Shown: positions 46,659-57,836 of the stretch, in pieces
Layout of the letters: each line of letters starts with the position of its first letter
How positions within the stretch are numbered: the stretch's first letter is position 1
Assembly (NCBI GenBank): GCA_026418175.1
Contig: JAOABX010000001.1
Coordinates: 1 to 64,000 of the forward strand
Length of the DNA stretch: 64,000 nt
Reading direction: 5' to 3'
Origin: Flavobacteriales bacterium
Lineage (GTDB): Bacteria > Bacteroidota > Bacteroidia > CAIKAF01
Position numbers and translations under genes: made by a program
Notes under the pieces: model-generated
Told to the model about the DNA's origin: nothing
The model's input: only the letters and a program-made list of their open reading frames with translations
Database searches by the model: none

Positions 46659-49334
46659 TTATTTGTTCATAAGTTGAAGAGATTCAAGCTGGGCTTGCAA
46701 CATGCTGATTTTATTTTCTGCATCTGTTTTTTTCTTTTGTTCCATAGCTACTACCTCCGGTTTGGCTTTGGCAATAAATCCCGGATTGTTTAATTTGGCA
46801 GAAACAGATTTTAAAAATCCCTGTAAATAATCAATTTCTTTTAGGATGCGATCTTTTTCTGCCTGAAGGTCTAACGTATCTGTAAAGGGTATAAAGCATT
46901 CCGTATTATCAGCCACAAAAGCAAAGGCCTGTTCTACCTTGCCATTTACCCATTGAATACCATGTAAGTTTCCCAATTTAATTATGATAGGTTGAAAATT
47001 ATAGATGCTTTCATTTTTTCCTGATATGAAAAGCTGCAAAGTTTCTTTGGGATGAATGTTTTTAGATTTTCTGAAATTTCTGATTTGGGATATTACCTGC
47101 GAGGCAATTTCAAATTGGCGAAGCAATTCGCTATTTATTGAAGCTGCTTTGGGCCAGGTTGCCAGCATAATGCTTTCTTTATCGCCACGGGCTTTAAGCT
47201 GGTGCCATATTTCCTCAGTTATAAACGGCATCAAAGGATGTAGCAGTTTCATCAGGTCTTCAAAATATTTGATGGTTATTTGATACGTCTGTTCATCGAT
47301 GGGGTGGCCAAAAGCGGGCTTTATTATTTCAAGATACCATGAACAGAAGTCATCCCAAATGAGTTTATAGGTAGCCATCAATGCTTCACTCATTCTAAAC
47401 TTGGCATACAAGTCGTTCACTTCTTCTAATACCTGGTTAAATCGGCTTTCAAACCATTGAATAGCAATGCTGTTTCCTGAAGAAGCAGGCAAGGATGAAT
47501 CTACATCCCAGCCTTTTACCAATCGCAAGGCATTCCATATTTTATTGGTAAAGTTTCGCCCTTGTTCGCACAATGATTCATCAAATAGCAAGTCATTACC
47601 GGCAGGTGAGCTAAACAGCATACCGACCCGAACACCATCGGCACTGTACTTTTCTATCAGTTCCAGCGGGTCAGGCGAATTGCCTAGTGATTTACTCATC
47701 TTTCTGCCCAATTTATCACGTACAATACCGGTAAGATAAACGTCTTTAAAAGGCTTATCATTCATGTATTCATAACCGGCCATGATCATTCGTGCTACCC
47801 AGAAAAATAAAATTTCGGGGGCTGTTACCAATACATCCGTGGGATAGTAATATGCTAATTCCGGATTGATGCAAGATAGTTTTCCGGTTTTTAAGTCCAG
47901 ATCTTCAAATCCATCAAACACTGCAATGGGCCAAAGCCAAGATGAAGCCCATGTATCTAAAACATCTTCATCTTGTTTTAGGTCTGCCAACGTAATGGAT
48001 GGATTTTTTTGCTGTGCTAATTGCAATGCCTGTTCTTCATTTTCTGCTACAACAAATTCACCATTGGGCAAATACCAAGCGGGAATACGGTGTCCCCACC
48101 ACAATTGCCGGGAAATACACCAATCTCGGACGTTTTCCATCCAGTGGCGATATGTGTTTTTAAATTTTGCCGGATGAAGCCTTATCTCGTCATTTTCAAC
48201 AGCCTCCATCGCTCTTCTAGAAACTTCTTTCATCCGAATAAACCATTGCTCGCTAAGTTTAGGTTCTACTACGGTATTGGTACGCTCTGAACGTCCGATT
48301 TTAGTGATGAACTCTTTTTCTTCCACAATCAACCCGGCTTCACGAAGTTTTTTTACTATGCGTTTGCGAACTTCAAATCTGTCTAAGCCAACAAACTCTG
48401 GTATTTCGCAGGCTTCATTTAATGTTCCGTCCAGATTGATGGTATCAATAATGGGTAATTTATGACGAAGTCCTATTTCGTAATCATTTGCATCGTGTGC
48501 AGGTGTTACTTTCAAGCATCCGGTTCCGAAATCTTTTTCTACATAATTATCGGCTATTATTGGGATTTCCCGATTTATAAATGGAACGAGGGCTTTTTTG
48601 CCAATCAAGTGTGTATATCGTTCATCTGTAGGATTAACGGCAATTGCTACATCACCCATGATGGTTTCTGGCCGCTGAGTAGCTATTACAACAGAATCAG
48701 ATGAGCCCTTCAATGCATACCGTATACTATAAAGAATGGAAACTTCTCCTTCTTCTTTATATATTACTTCTTCGTTGGACAAGGCAGTTTTTGCTTCGCA
48801 ATCCCAATTGATCATTCGAAGCCCTCGATATATGTATCCTTTATTATAATAGTCAACAAAAACACGAATTACTGCCCGATAATATTTTTCATCCATGGTA
48901 AACCGGGTACGTTCCCAGTCGCAGCTAGCCCCTAGTTTTTTTAACTGTTCTAAAATGATGCCTCCGTATTTTTCTTTCCATTCCCAGGCATATTTCAAAA
49001 ATTCATCCCGGGTTAAATCAGATTTTTTGATGCCTTTTTCCCGCAGCATGGCCACAACTTTAGCTTCAGTGGCAATTGATGCATGGTCAGTACCGGGTAC
49101 CCAGCATGCATTTTTTCCTTCCATCCGGGCCTTGCGTATTAAAACATCCTGTATTGTGTTATTCAACATGTGTCCCATGTGCAGAACACCGGTTACATTG
49201 GGGGGGGGGATCAGTATAGTGTATGGTTCACGATTATCTGGTACAGAGCGAAAGAGTTGATGATGCATCCAATAGCTGTACCATTTAGGTTCTACCAGGC
49301 TAGGGTTGTATGTTTTTTCTAGTTGTTGTTCCAT
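46659..49334 (-). CDS. valS: Valine-tRNA ligase
   Basis: ValS charges tRNA-Val. The 891-residue protein has the class I HIGH motif in PPPNVTGVLHMGHML, KMSKS in GRKMSKSLGNSPDP, the editing domain (about 190-340, TQRPETIMGDVAIAV), and a C-terminal coiled coil (AKPEVVAMEQKKKTDAENKISMLQAQLESLQ). Length is normal. It diverges from the T9SS giant at 49542. Confidence 0.97.
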   Translation of the reverse strand: MEQQLEKTYNPSLVEPKWYSYWMHHQLFRSVPDNREPYTILIPPPNVTGVLHMGHMLNNTIQDVLIRKARMEGKNACWVPGTDHASIATEAKVVAMLREKGIKKSDLTRDEFLKYAWEWKEKYGGIILEQLKKLGASCDWERTRFTMDEKYYRAVIRVFVDYYNKGYIYRGLRMINWDCEAKTALSNEEVIYKEEGEVSILYSIRYALKGSSDSVVIATQRPETIMGDVAIAVNPTDERYTHLIGKKALVPFINREIPIIADNYVEKDFGTGCLKVTPAHDANDYEIGLRHKLPIIDTINLDGTLNEACEIPEFVGLDRFEVRKRIVKKLREAGLIVEEKEFITKIGRSERTNTVVEPKLSEQWFIRMKEVSRRAMEAVENDEIRLHPAKFKNTYRHWMENVRDWCISRQLWWGHRIPAWYLPNGEFVVAENEEQALQLAQQKNPSITLADLKQDEDVLDTWASSWLWPIAVFDGFEDLDLKTGKLSCINPELAYYYPTDVLVTAPEILFFWVARMIMAGYEYMNDKPFKDVYLTGIVRDKLGRKMSKSLGNSPDPLELIEKYSADGVRVGMLFSSPAGNDLLFDESLCEQGRNFTNKIWNALRLVKGWDVDSSLPASSGNSIAIQWFESRFNQVLEEVNDLYAKFRMSEALMATYKLIWDDFCSWYLEIIKPAFGHPIDEQTYQITIKYFEDLMKLLHPLMPFITEEIWHQLKARGDKESIMLATWPKAASINSELLRQFEIASQVISQIRNFRKSKNIHPKETLQLFISGKNESIYNFQPIIIKLGNLHGIQWVNGKVEQAFAFVADNTECFIPFTDTLDLQAEKDRILKEIDYLQGFLKSVSAKLNNPGFIAKAKPEVVAMEQKKKTDAENKISMLQAQLESLQLMNK

Positions 49335-49541
49335 GTATGCGATAATATATTTTACTCAAATGAAAACAAAAGTAAACAATTGAATAGCTAAATTTTTTTT
49401 TCATAAAATTTACCTCTTAAAGGAATACAAGTCAATTGTTAATAATCATAAAATCAACAAATTGGCAATTTAAATAAACATTTGTTGAAAATCTATGTTA
49501 AAAAAGCATTAAATTTAGCCTCAATTTCAAACATTAAAATC

Positions 49542-52500
49542 ATGAAAAAATTCTACAATCTTATTTTTAACCTTCTTGTAGCTTATTTTCTCAATTCATT
49601 TATTGTATCTGCACAGTGCCCTTTCCCAGGATCTAATTGGGGTACAGCTTCTGCACCTACCATCATTGGTCAAACAGTAACTGTTACTACCTGTGCTTAT
49701 GCTGGATTAGAGCGTTCTACCATTAATGGGGTAACTGCAGGTAATTATTATGTTGTAAGTTATTCAGGACCGAGTGCGAATTATGTTACAATATACGATG
49801 CAAGTTTTACTCCGGTGGCTTTTGGTCCGAATCCGGTTGCTTTTACAGCTCCCTCTTCAGGAACTTATTATTCTGCCGTATTTACTTCAGCTCCTCCCAG
49901 TTGTGGTTCTGATGCATCTTGTTATACCTGTCAATGGACTTTACAAACACCCCCTACTCCCTGTGTAGCTCCGCCAACAGCAGGAGTGGTAACTGCTTCT
50001 GCCAATCCAGTATGTGCTGGCTCTGGTTTCACTTTGTCGTTAACAGGCAGTTCAACAGGATCAGGATTGTCTTACCAGTGGCAAGAATCTGCAACGGGTT
50101 CGAATTTTACTAACATAGTAGGTGCTACAAATAATACTTACAGCACCTCAATATTTACTCAAAATTACTATCGCTGTGTAGTAACATGTTCAGGACAAAG
50201 TGATACTACAGCCCCATTGTTGGTAACAATAGCTCCTTTTTATAATTGTTATTGTGCTTCTAATGCAACTTCGACAGCAGATTCAAAAATCGATCGCGTC
50301 CAAATATCAAATATTGATTATGTGTCTAATCCTACCACATGTGAAACCGTAACGAATATTAACTCTCCAGTAGGTCAGCTCTTTTTAGGTTTGCCCTATT
50401 CCATATTAGTACGCGCTGGTACTTGTGGGGGCACATACACACGATCTGGTAGAGTATTTATTGATTATGACCATAGCGGAACCTATGACATACCCAATGA
50501 AATTGCCTTTGAGTTTGGGCCTTCAGCTCCCGGAAGCCCTCAACAAGACTTTACAGGTACTGTAAATATTCCTTTAACAGCCTCGACTGGTAATACTGGC
50601 ATGAGAGTCGTTTTGGTAGAAACTACTTCTCCTTCAAGTGTTAACCCTTGCGGCACGTATTTGTGGGGAGAAACGGAAAATTATATTGTGAATATCCTTC
50701 CTCAGCCTGCCAATGAAGCTGGAATATCAGCTATTGTTTCTCCACAACAGCCGGCATGTACTATAGGAAATTCAATTGAGGTTACGTTAACAAATCAGTA
50801 TGGAACTGCTCCATTAACCTCTGCTACGATTACATATAGCATAAATGGTGGATCTCCTGTAGCTTTTAACTGGTCTGGGAATATAGCTCCTAATGCTTCG
50901 CAAAATGTGGTGATTGGCTCTGCTTCATTCAATGACATGGATGTGTTAAAAGTATGGGTTTCTAATCCGAATGGGGTGCCAGATATTGTAAATTTAAATG
51001 ATACTATTGAAGTAACTTTATACAATGCGTTGAGCGGAGTATATACAGTATATGGTACAAGTCCAGATTATAATACATTAAATGATGCTGTTGCTGATTT
51101 AGAAACTCGCGGTATTTGCGGAAATGTAACGTTTAATCTTCGTTCTGGAACATACAACGAGCAAGTATTAATCAATGATTATGCTTCATTGGGGAATTAT
51201 TCGGTTACAATACAAGCAGAAACACAAAATGCTGCAGATGTTAAATTGGAGTTCTTCCCGGGCTTGTCTAATAATTATGTAATTGGTTTGGAAGAAACTC
51301 ATGATATCGTTCTTCAGCATCTAACATTAGCAAACACTTCATTTTATGCCAGTGTAGTGAATTTCCTTGGTGGGAATGAAAAAATTATTGTAAAAAATTG
51401 CCGTATTTATGGTGATAGCTTAGCAACTATTGCTTCAATAAATAAGGCAACAATTGTTTCTGCTGGTGAAATTGATAATGATATTAATCTTATAAATAAT
51501 GAAATAGTAGGAGGTTCATATGGTATTTGGATGTTTGGTCAAGATGATATCACCGTAGAGAGCGGACTAAAAATTGAAAATAATATTGTTCGTAAGTACT
51601 ATGGAGCAGGTGTAGTGGCAGTGTATCAGAATAGGCCAGAGATTAGAAACAATATAATTTATTCTGATAACTCAAATACCAATACCAATATTTTCCATTT
51701 GGATGTTGAAGCTACCTTGAATGGGGCAGTGGTAACTGGTAATAATGTGCGTGGTATTCAGGGTGGTTTCGGAGTAAATTTGGTAAATGTAGATGCTCAG
51801 CCCGGAAACAAATCGATTGTAGCAAACAATTTTGTTTATATGGGAGCCACTGGATCTCCAACCAATAGTCATGGTATAACGATTCAAGATTGTTCAAACG
51901 CTCAGGTTGTATTTAATTCTGTGCATACCATGGCTGCAACTACTACGGCTGCAGGAATTCGCATTTACAACGGACAGTCTTCCGGTATTAATTTGTTAAA
52001 TAATAACGTTGTAAACTCCGGTGCGGGGTATGCTGTTAACAGTGAATCTCAATACTATATTGATCAATCTGACTACAATAACTTCTTTACTACCGGAGCT
52101 AATTATGTTAGGGTAGGAAGTAATGCTGCAAACTTAGCCGCGTTACAATCAGCTACGGGTAAAGATGGCAATTCTTGGTCTGTTGATCCAAACTTTAATG
52201 GAACAGATTTACATACATGTCGTGTTGAGTTAGATAATGCTGGGATACCTGTTGCCGGTATTACAGTAGATTATGATGGTGATACTCGTAACACACTGAC
52301 CCCCGATATTGGCGCAGATGAATTTATGAGTAATGATAATTTTACATTGGGGCCTGATATTGTAAAATGTCCCGGCGATGTTGTAACTATTGGTGCTGAA
52401 GAAATCCTTTCAGCAAATTATTATTGGAGTCCAACATTCCAAACAACACCTAGCATTACAGTTTCTCAACCCGGTACATACATTTTGCAGGTGGTACATG

Positions 52501-53051
52501 GTTGCGGATATGCTTTTGATACAGTTATAGTAACTAATTCAGCGTTGCCCAATGCTTCATTTAACTATACTCAAAACTTTTTCACGGCATCATTTAACAA
52601 CACTTCAACCAATGCCACTTCATATCATTGGAATTTTGGTGATGGAAATACTTCAACGTTAGCAAACCCCAATCATGTATTTCCTACCAATGGAACATAT
52701 ACTGTAACATTAATTGCTTATAGTGATTGTGGAGATAGTGCAGTTGCTACTCAGGTAGTGGTTATTAATCCAAATGTTGCTGGAATAGAAGATGAAAATG
52801 TTCTATCATTTGGAATTTATCCTAATCCATCAGAAGGTGTTTTTGCAATTAACATTTCTCCGATAGAAAGCACTGAAGCACTTCTTCAAGTCATGGATTT
52901 ATCCGGAAAATTAATTCTTACCCGTACATTTGGTTCAGCTTCATTTGGATTAACAGATTGGATAGACATGAGTGAAAAAGCAGCCGGAACATATGTTTTA
53001 AAGCTCACAATTGGACAATATTCTAAAACAACACGATTAATCATTAAGTAA
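49542..53051 (+). CDS. Large T9SS-secreted multidomain surface protein, copy 1
   Basis: Start at 49542 (MKKFYNLIFNLLVAYFLNSFIVSAQ) gives 1169 residues; the track begins 20 codons earlier. Domains in order: N-terminal secretion-associated part, an Ig-like region (GFTLSLTGSSTGSGLSYQW), a GEVED domain (VFIDYDHSGTYDIPNE...LWGETENYIVNI), a CARDB-like region, a right-handed beta-helix repeat region (NEIVGGSYGIWMF, NNIVRKYYGAGVVAV), a region ending CPGDVVTIG, a PKD domain (NFGDGNTSTLANPNHVFPT), and the type A sorting tail (FGIYPNPSEGVFAIN...TYVLKLTIG). It is probably an adhesin or matrix-binding protein. Its own terminator follows and a paralogue comes next. Confidence 0.9.
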   Translation: MKKFYNLIFNLLVAYFLNSFIVSAQCPFPGSNWGTASAPTIIGQTVTVTTCAYAGLERSTINGVTAGNYYVVSYSGPSANYVTIYDASFTPVAFGPNPVAFTAPSSGTYYSAVFTSAPPSCGSDASCYTCQWTLQTPPTPCVAPPTAGVVTASANPVCAGSGFTLSLTGSSTGSGLSYQWQESATGSNFTNIVGATNNTYSTSIFTQNYYRCVVTCSGQSDTTAPLLVTIAPFYNCYCASNATSTADSKIDRVQISNIDYVSNPTTCETVTNINSPVGQLFLGLPYSILVRAGTCGGTYTRSGRVFIDYDHSGTYDIPNEIAFEFGPSAPGSPQQDFTGTVNIPLTASTGNTGMRVVLVETTSPSSVNPCGTYLWGETENYIVNILPQPANEAGISAIVSPQQPACTIGNSIEVTLTNQYGTAPLTSATITYSINGGSPVAFNWSGNIAPNASQNVVIGSASFNDMDVLKVWVSNPNGVPDIVNLNDTIEVTLYNALSGVYTVYGTSPDYNTLNDAVADLETRGICGNVTFNLRSGTYNEQVLINDYASLGNYSVTIQAETQNAADVKLEFFPGLSNNYVIGLEETHDIVLQHLTLANTSFYASVVNFLGGNEKIIVKNCRIYGDSLATIASINKATIVSAGEIDNDINLINNEIVGGSYGIWMFGQDDITVESGLKIENNIVRKYYGAGVVAVYQNRPEIRNNIIYSDNSNTNTNIFHLDVEATLNGAVVTGNNVRGIQGGFGVNLVNVDAQPGNKSIVANNFVYMGATGSPTNSHGITIQDCSNAQVVFNSVHTMAATTTAAGIRIYNGQSSGINLLNNNVVNSGAGYAVNSESQYYIDQSDYNNFFTTGANYVRVGSNAANLAALQSATGKDGNSWSVDPNFNGTDLHTCRVELDNAGIPVAGITVDYDGDTRNTLTPDIGADEFMSNDNFTLGPDIVKCPGDVVTIGAEEILSANYYWSPTFQTTPSITVSQPGTYILQVVHGCGYAFDTVIVTNSALPNASFNYTQNFFTASFNNTSTNATSYHWNFGDGNTSTLANPNHVFPTNGTYTVTLIAYSDCGDSAVATQVVVINPNVAGIEDENVLSFGIYPNPSEGVFAINISPIESTEALLQVMDLSGKLILTRTFGSASFGLTDWIDMSEKAAGTYVLKLTIGQYSKTTRLIIK

Positions 53052-53058
53052 TTAATTA

Positions 53059-53089
53059 AAAATGGGTGGAATAAATCCGCCCATTTTTT
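53059..53089 (+). terminator. Terminator between the two T9SS giants
   Basis: AAAATGGGTGG pairs with CCGCCCATTTT around a short loop and is followed by a T tract. It ends about 20 bp before the start of the next gene. Confidence 0.88.
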
Positions 53090-53108
53090 AACTTTAATAT
53101 TTTTAGGT

Positions 53109-56100
53109 ATGAAAAATCAGTATTCAGTATTTTCGAAAGTTTGCTCACTAATTATTGGAGTATTGGCAATAGTTCAAGCAAATACTCAAACAACCATTTC
53201 TACTATCACCGGTACTAACTTTACCGGTGGTAATGGGGTATTAGGGTCTTCTGCTATTACTTTTGTTGTTGAAAACACTAATGCATTTCCAGTCTTATTG
53301 ACCAATGTTGAAGTGTATTGGCAAACAGCTAATTCGGGAACTGTACCTTCATTGTGGTATTCTTCTACATCATTGTCAGGACCTCCTACAATTACAGCAC
53401 CTAACTGGACATTAATTACTACAGCTCCGGCTTTAACAATTCCTGCCAATGGATATTATAATACATTCACAGGATTAAGTTTTCTTATTCCAGCAGGCAC
53501 TATCTATCGTTTTGCTGTTCAGTCTACAAACGGCATTCGTTACAGTGGTGCTTCACCAGTTCCTTCTCCCAGCACATTTAGTGGTGGTGGAGTAAATTTG
53601 CACGTATATAATTACCAAATTTCAGGGTTAAATGTTGGTTATGGCGGTGCATTTCCAAGTCCACCCAATAATCCGAGAGCATTTACTGGAAGCATTACCA
53701 TACAGCCAGCCCTGCCATGTGTAGCTCCTCCAACTGCCGGGAATGCTGTTGCTTCAGCTAATCCGGCTTGTCCTAATCAAACTGTTAATCTTTCTTTATC
53801 GGGTGCCAGCAGTGGTTTGGGAATGACTTATCAGTGGCAAACATCACCAAACAATAACAACAATTGGACTAATATTACTGGAGCGACTAATAGTACGTAT
53901 TCTAGTACTTTTTCTTCATCTGCTTGGTTCAGAGCTGTTCTTACTTGTTCTGGCCAATCAGACACTTCATCACCTATTTTACTTAATATAAATCCTCACT
54001 ATAATTGTTATTGTACCTCTGCCGCAACCAGTGCGATTGATGAATACGTAGATACCGTACGCATTGGAAACTTTGTAAATCAAAGTTTTGGTGTATGTGG
54101 TGGTTATCAAAATTTTACATCTCTTACTCCTCCGGTATTCTTTAAAACAGCTACCTATCCATCGGCTATTAGTACCCGTGATTGTGAAGGTACTAACTTT
54201 TATCCACGTTACGTGGAAGTTTACATAGATTATAATCAGGATGGAATTTATCAAGAACCGTCTGAAATTGTATTAAGTGGTAATTTACCGGCAGCATTGC
54301 AAAATTCGGTAATTGGAAACATTACTATTCCTCCGGGTGCATTAACCGGTATTACAGGTATGCGTGTAGTTTGCCGTGAATCAGGCAGTGCAGCTACCAC
54401 ACAACCTTGTGGTACCTATACCTGGGGAGAAACGGAAGATTACTTGGTGGATATTCGTCCTTACCCAACCAATGATGCAGGGCTTGCAGCTATAATTTCA
54501 CCCACTCAATCGCCATCTTTATCTTGTAGTGTTGATGATAATGTTACTGTAAGTTTGACAACAATGGGGCTAACTGCATTAACTTCAGCAGATATCGTTG
54601 TTTCTGTAAATGGCAATGTTGTTACTACTTATAATTGGACAGGTTCAATTACTGCTGGCCAGACCGCTACTGTGAATATAGGTACAGTGAATTTCAATGA
54701 TGGCGATTTTGTTAAAATTTGGGCTACAAATCCGAATGGTAATGCAGATGAGTTTGATGGAAATGATACCTTGTCGTTATATGTTTATGATGCCTTGAGT
54801 GGAGCTTATACAGTTGGAGGAACTTCTCCCAATTTTAATTCCTTAACTGATGCTGTAAATGCATTAATGACTCGAGGAATTTGTAATGATGTAATATTTA
54901 ATATTCGTCCTGGACTGTATAATGAACAAGTTTCCATCGGGCAATATCCTATAGTAGGAACCGGGAATTACCGGGTTACCTTCCAGTCAGAAACTTTGAA
55001 TGCCAATGATGTAACCATTGATTTTGCTCCGGGTTCATCAGCTACTAATTATCTATTTGATTTGAATGGCGCAGATAATGTAACCTTGAATCGGCTTACC
55101 TTGCGTAATACTTCGTTTTTCTCTACAACTGTTCGTTTGGGGAATGGAGCCAATAACATCATAATTGAAAACAACAATATTATTGGAGATACATTGGCTG
55201 CAGCCGTTGATGTTAATAAGCATACCATCAATTCAACTTCAGGCAACGATAATAACTTGATTATTAGAAATAATACTATTCGGGGAGGATCTCGGGCGAT
55301 TTGGTTGTTTGGAGAAAGTGCCTCGTCATATGAAACAGGGTTGAAAATCAACGAAAATACTATTACTGATTATTATCAGGCAGGGGTAGTATTGGCTGTA
55401 TCAGATTCGTCCAGAAGTATTTAAAAACAATATAACCTCTGACACCACCAATGGTATTGGAAATATATTCCATTTGGATATAGAGCAAGCCATTAATGGT
55501 GCTGTAGTCACAAACAACTATGTAAATGGACGTCAAGCTGGTTTTGGTATTAATTTGGTAAACATTGATGCCAATACGTCTAATCCAACCCTTGTAGCTA
55601 ATAACATGGTGTATATGGGTTCTACCATAAATAGTACCTATAGTGAAGCCATTGCCTTGCAAGATGTTACCAATGCAAACGTAGTATTTAACTCAGCTCA
55701 TGTACGAAGTGCAAACACTGAAACTGCTGCCATACGCGTATTTGGTGGTTCTTCTAATGGTATAAATATTTGGAATAACAACTTGGTAAATAGTGGTACG
55801 GGAGTAGCCCTAAATGCAGAAAGTGAGTTTTATGTTGCAGCATCAGATTACAATAACTTCTTTGTTAATGGGTCAAATGTGTCATTAGTTGGAAGTACAC
55901 CATTTGCTAGCCTTGCTGCATGGCAAAGTGGAACTGGTTTTGATCAACATTCAATCTCTGTAAATCCAAACTTTACTGGTGAAGATTTACATACTTGCCG
56001 TACAGAATTAGATGGTGCAGGAACTGCCATTGTCGGGGTTACTAATGACTATGATAATGATCCCAGAAATACTTCTACTCCTGATATAGGTGCTGATGAA

Positions 56101-56829
56101 TTTATTTCAACTGCTAATTTCACATTAGGCCCTGACATTATTAAGTGTCCTGCTGATACAATTACTTTGAGTGCTCCATTCATTAATGGTGCCACTTACA
56201 ACTGGAGTCCATTCTTCCAAACAACGCCTTCTATTACTACTAATTTTGCAACCACTTATTTTGTTCAGGTTGTATCAGGTTGTGGATTGGCTACAGATAC
56301 TGTGATTGTAACCAATTATCCATCTGCTACAGCATCGTTTACTAGCACGAACAGCTTCTTCTCCGTTGTATTTAATAATACTTCAACAAACGGTGTGAGT
56401 TATTCTTGGGATTTTGGCGATGGAAACACTTCTACTGCTATGAATCCTACACATATATACAATGATGAAGGAACATATACGGTTGTACTTACAGTTACTG
56501 ATCAATGTGGTAATACGGCCACAGCTTCTCAAGTAGTAACGATCGATGTTCAGTTTAATAGCCTGGATGAAGAAGCTATTCAGCAACTAAATGTTTATCC
56601 TAACCCCACCGAAGGTGAAGTATTTGTGCAGTTTGTTTTTGATGGAACAAAAAATATCCAAATTCGCATGGTTGATTTGGCTGGAAGATTAATATACAGC
56701 CGCAACATGGGAACATATTCAGGCATGTATAGTTCAATACTTGATCTTTCAGGCCAACCTGCTGGAACATACCTGATGTTTATTCAAGCAGGTGAACATA
56801 CTAAAGTTCAACGTATAGTTGTGAAATAA
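53109..56829 (+). pseudogene. Large T9SS-secreted protein, copy 2, split by a frameshift
   Basis: The gene is read as two ORFs, 53109-55424 (771 residues, signal MKNQYSVFSKVCSLIIGVLAIVQANTQ) and 55474-56829 (451 residues). Domain order matches copy 1: Ig-like, GEVED (CGTYTWGETEDYLVDI), CARDB-like, beta-helix, PKD (WDFGDGNTSTAMNPTHIY) and sorting tail (LNVYPNPTEGEVFVQF). The first ORF ends at TAA (55422-55424) after SDSSRSI. Reading from 55411 in the other frame gives PEVFKNNI, which aligns with RPEIRNNI of copy 1, so one base was gained or two were lost near 55409-55411. As written, the first product lacks the sorting tail and the second lacks a signal. A sequencing error cannot be excluded. 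Confidence 0.88.
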
Positions 56830-56847
56830 TATCAGGTAAGTATAAAT

Positions 56848-56876
56848 AAAAAGCCCGGAGATCCGGGCTTTTTATT
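56848..56876. terminator. Bidirectional terminator between copy 2 and recX
   Basis: AAAAAGCCCGG pairs with CCGGGCTTTTT around AGAT. T tracts lie on both sides, so it can end the rightward gene and the leftward recX, whose stop is at 56872. Confidence 0.9.
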
Positions 56877-57327
56877 TATTAATTAATTTTTTTAGTACAG
56901 TTTGTATCTCTTGGTTGCTGTATCCTTTTTGAAGTAAATAAGCCCGAAGTTTCAATTTTTTTTTGGCCAATAGTGGTTCTTTCAAGCTATTCCATTTTTT
57001 CTGAGCCAATAAATATAGTGTATCTTGATAAGGCGTTTCATCTATTTCACTAAGGGCTATTTCAATAATTTCCGGGTCAATTTTTTTGCGTTTTAGTTCA
57101 TAAAGTATTTTTTGCCGACCCCACTTTTTTATAGCTGATTTGCTTAGGGCATATTGGGTTGCAAACCTTTTCTCGTTTAGATAATTTTCCTGAATGAGCC
57201 GAGAAATAATCTTTTCTGTTTGTTCTTCATCAAGTCCAAGCTCTTTGCATTTTAGTTGAGTTTCATGTATGCATCGGTCGCGATAGGTGCACCAGCGAAG
57301 CAGTTTTTCGTAACCGGGTTCATTCAT
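56872..57327 (-). CDS. recX: Regulatory protein RecX
   Basis: RecX caps and limits RecA filaments. The 151-residue protein has the three-helix tandem repeats of the family, with RWCTYRDRCIHETQLKCKELGLDEEQTEKIISRLIQENYLNEKRFATQYALSK abbreviated here to its key motif YLNEKRFATQYALSK and GRQKILYELKRKKID. It is on the opposite strand from the T9SS genes, and an envelope lipoprotein gene lies 8 bp upstream in the same direction. Confidence 0.88.
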   Translation of the reverse strand: MNEPGYEKLLRWCTYRDRCIHETQLKCKELGLDEEQTEKIISRLIQENYLNEKRFATQYALSKSAIKKWGRQKILYELKRKKIDPEIIEIALSEIDETPYQDTLYLLAQKKWNSLKEPLLAKKKLKLRAYLLQKGYSNQEIQTVLKKLINK

Positions 57328-57334
57328 GGTTGAA

Positions 57335-57775
57335 CTAATTAAATACCCTAATTAGCACTCCATCAAAGCTTGTATTATATTGCTTTAAGGGATAAATAGC
57401 TACTCCATCAACCACGCTGCCATTTATTAAACTAAATCTTGAACCGCAACCTTCCCCATAACAATCATTATCAACCAAAAACAATCCATTGCTGTCCACA
57501 CTAACTTTTCCGCAAGGATTTTCTGTATCATACGGGCAATGCCGTTCATAACAGTTAACTTGATCAATAGATGCCCGGTATAAAATCAGCCCTCGTGAGC
57601 CCCCGTTTAAATAGGCCCATCCTCCTACAGCCTGTAAAGAAACAAACTGTGGGTCAAAGGTGCTGATGGTAATATCTATCGGTACATAAGGAATATTGGC
57701 CGGATACTGGCCACAGCGTATGAATAAAAGGCTGCTGGCAACAAAGATAGCCAATACGCTTAAAACAGGATTCAT
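57335..57775 (-). CDS. Lipoprotein with a degenerate Rieske-like fold
   Basis: The 146-residue protein has a lipobox-like signal (SSLLFIRCGQY). The C-terminal half resembles the Rieske iron-sulfur fold (GLFLVDNDCYGEGCGSRFSL...GVAIYPLKQY), but the ligand motifs CxH and CxxH are not there. Instead there are Cys in CYERHCPYD, NPCGKV, DCYG and GCGS and a single His. So it probably does not carry a normal 2Fe-2S cluster; disulfides or another metal are possible. The match is by pattern only. Confidence 0.55.
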   Translation of the reverse strand: MNPVLSVLAIFVASSLLFIRCGQYPANIPYVPIDITISTFDPQFVSLQAVGGWAYLNGGSRGLILYRASIDQVNCYERHCPYDTENPCGKVSVDSNGLFLVDNDCYGEGCGSRFSLINGSVVDGVAIYPLKQYNTSFDGVLIRVFN

Positions 57776-57836
57776 TTTTGTACTTTCGATTACTATGACA
57801 AAGATAACTCCCCAAAACCAGAGTTTCGTACATGTA

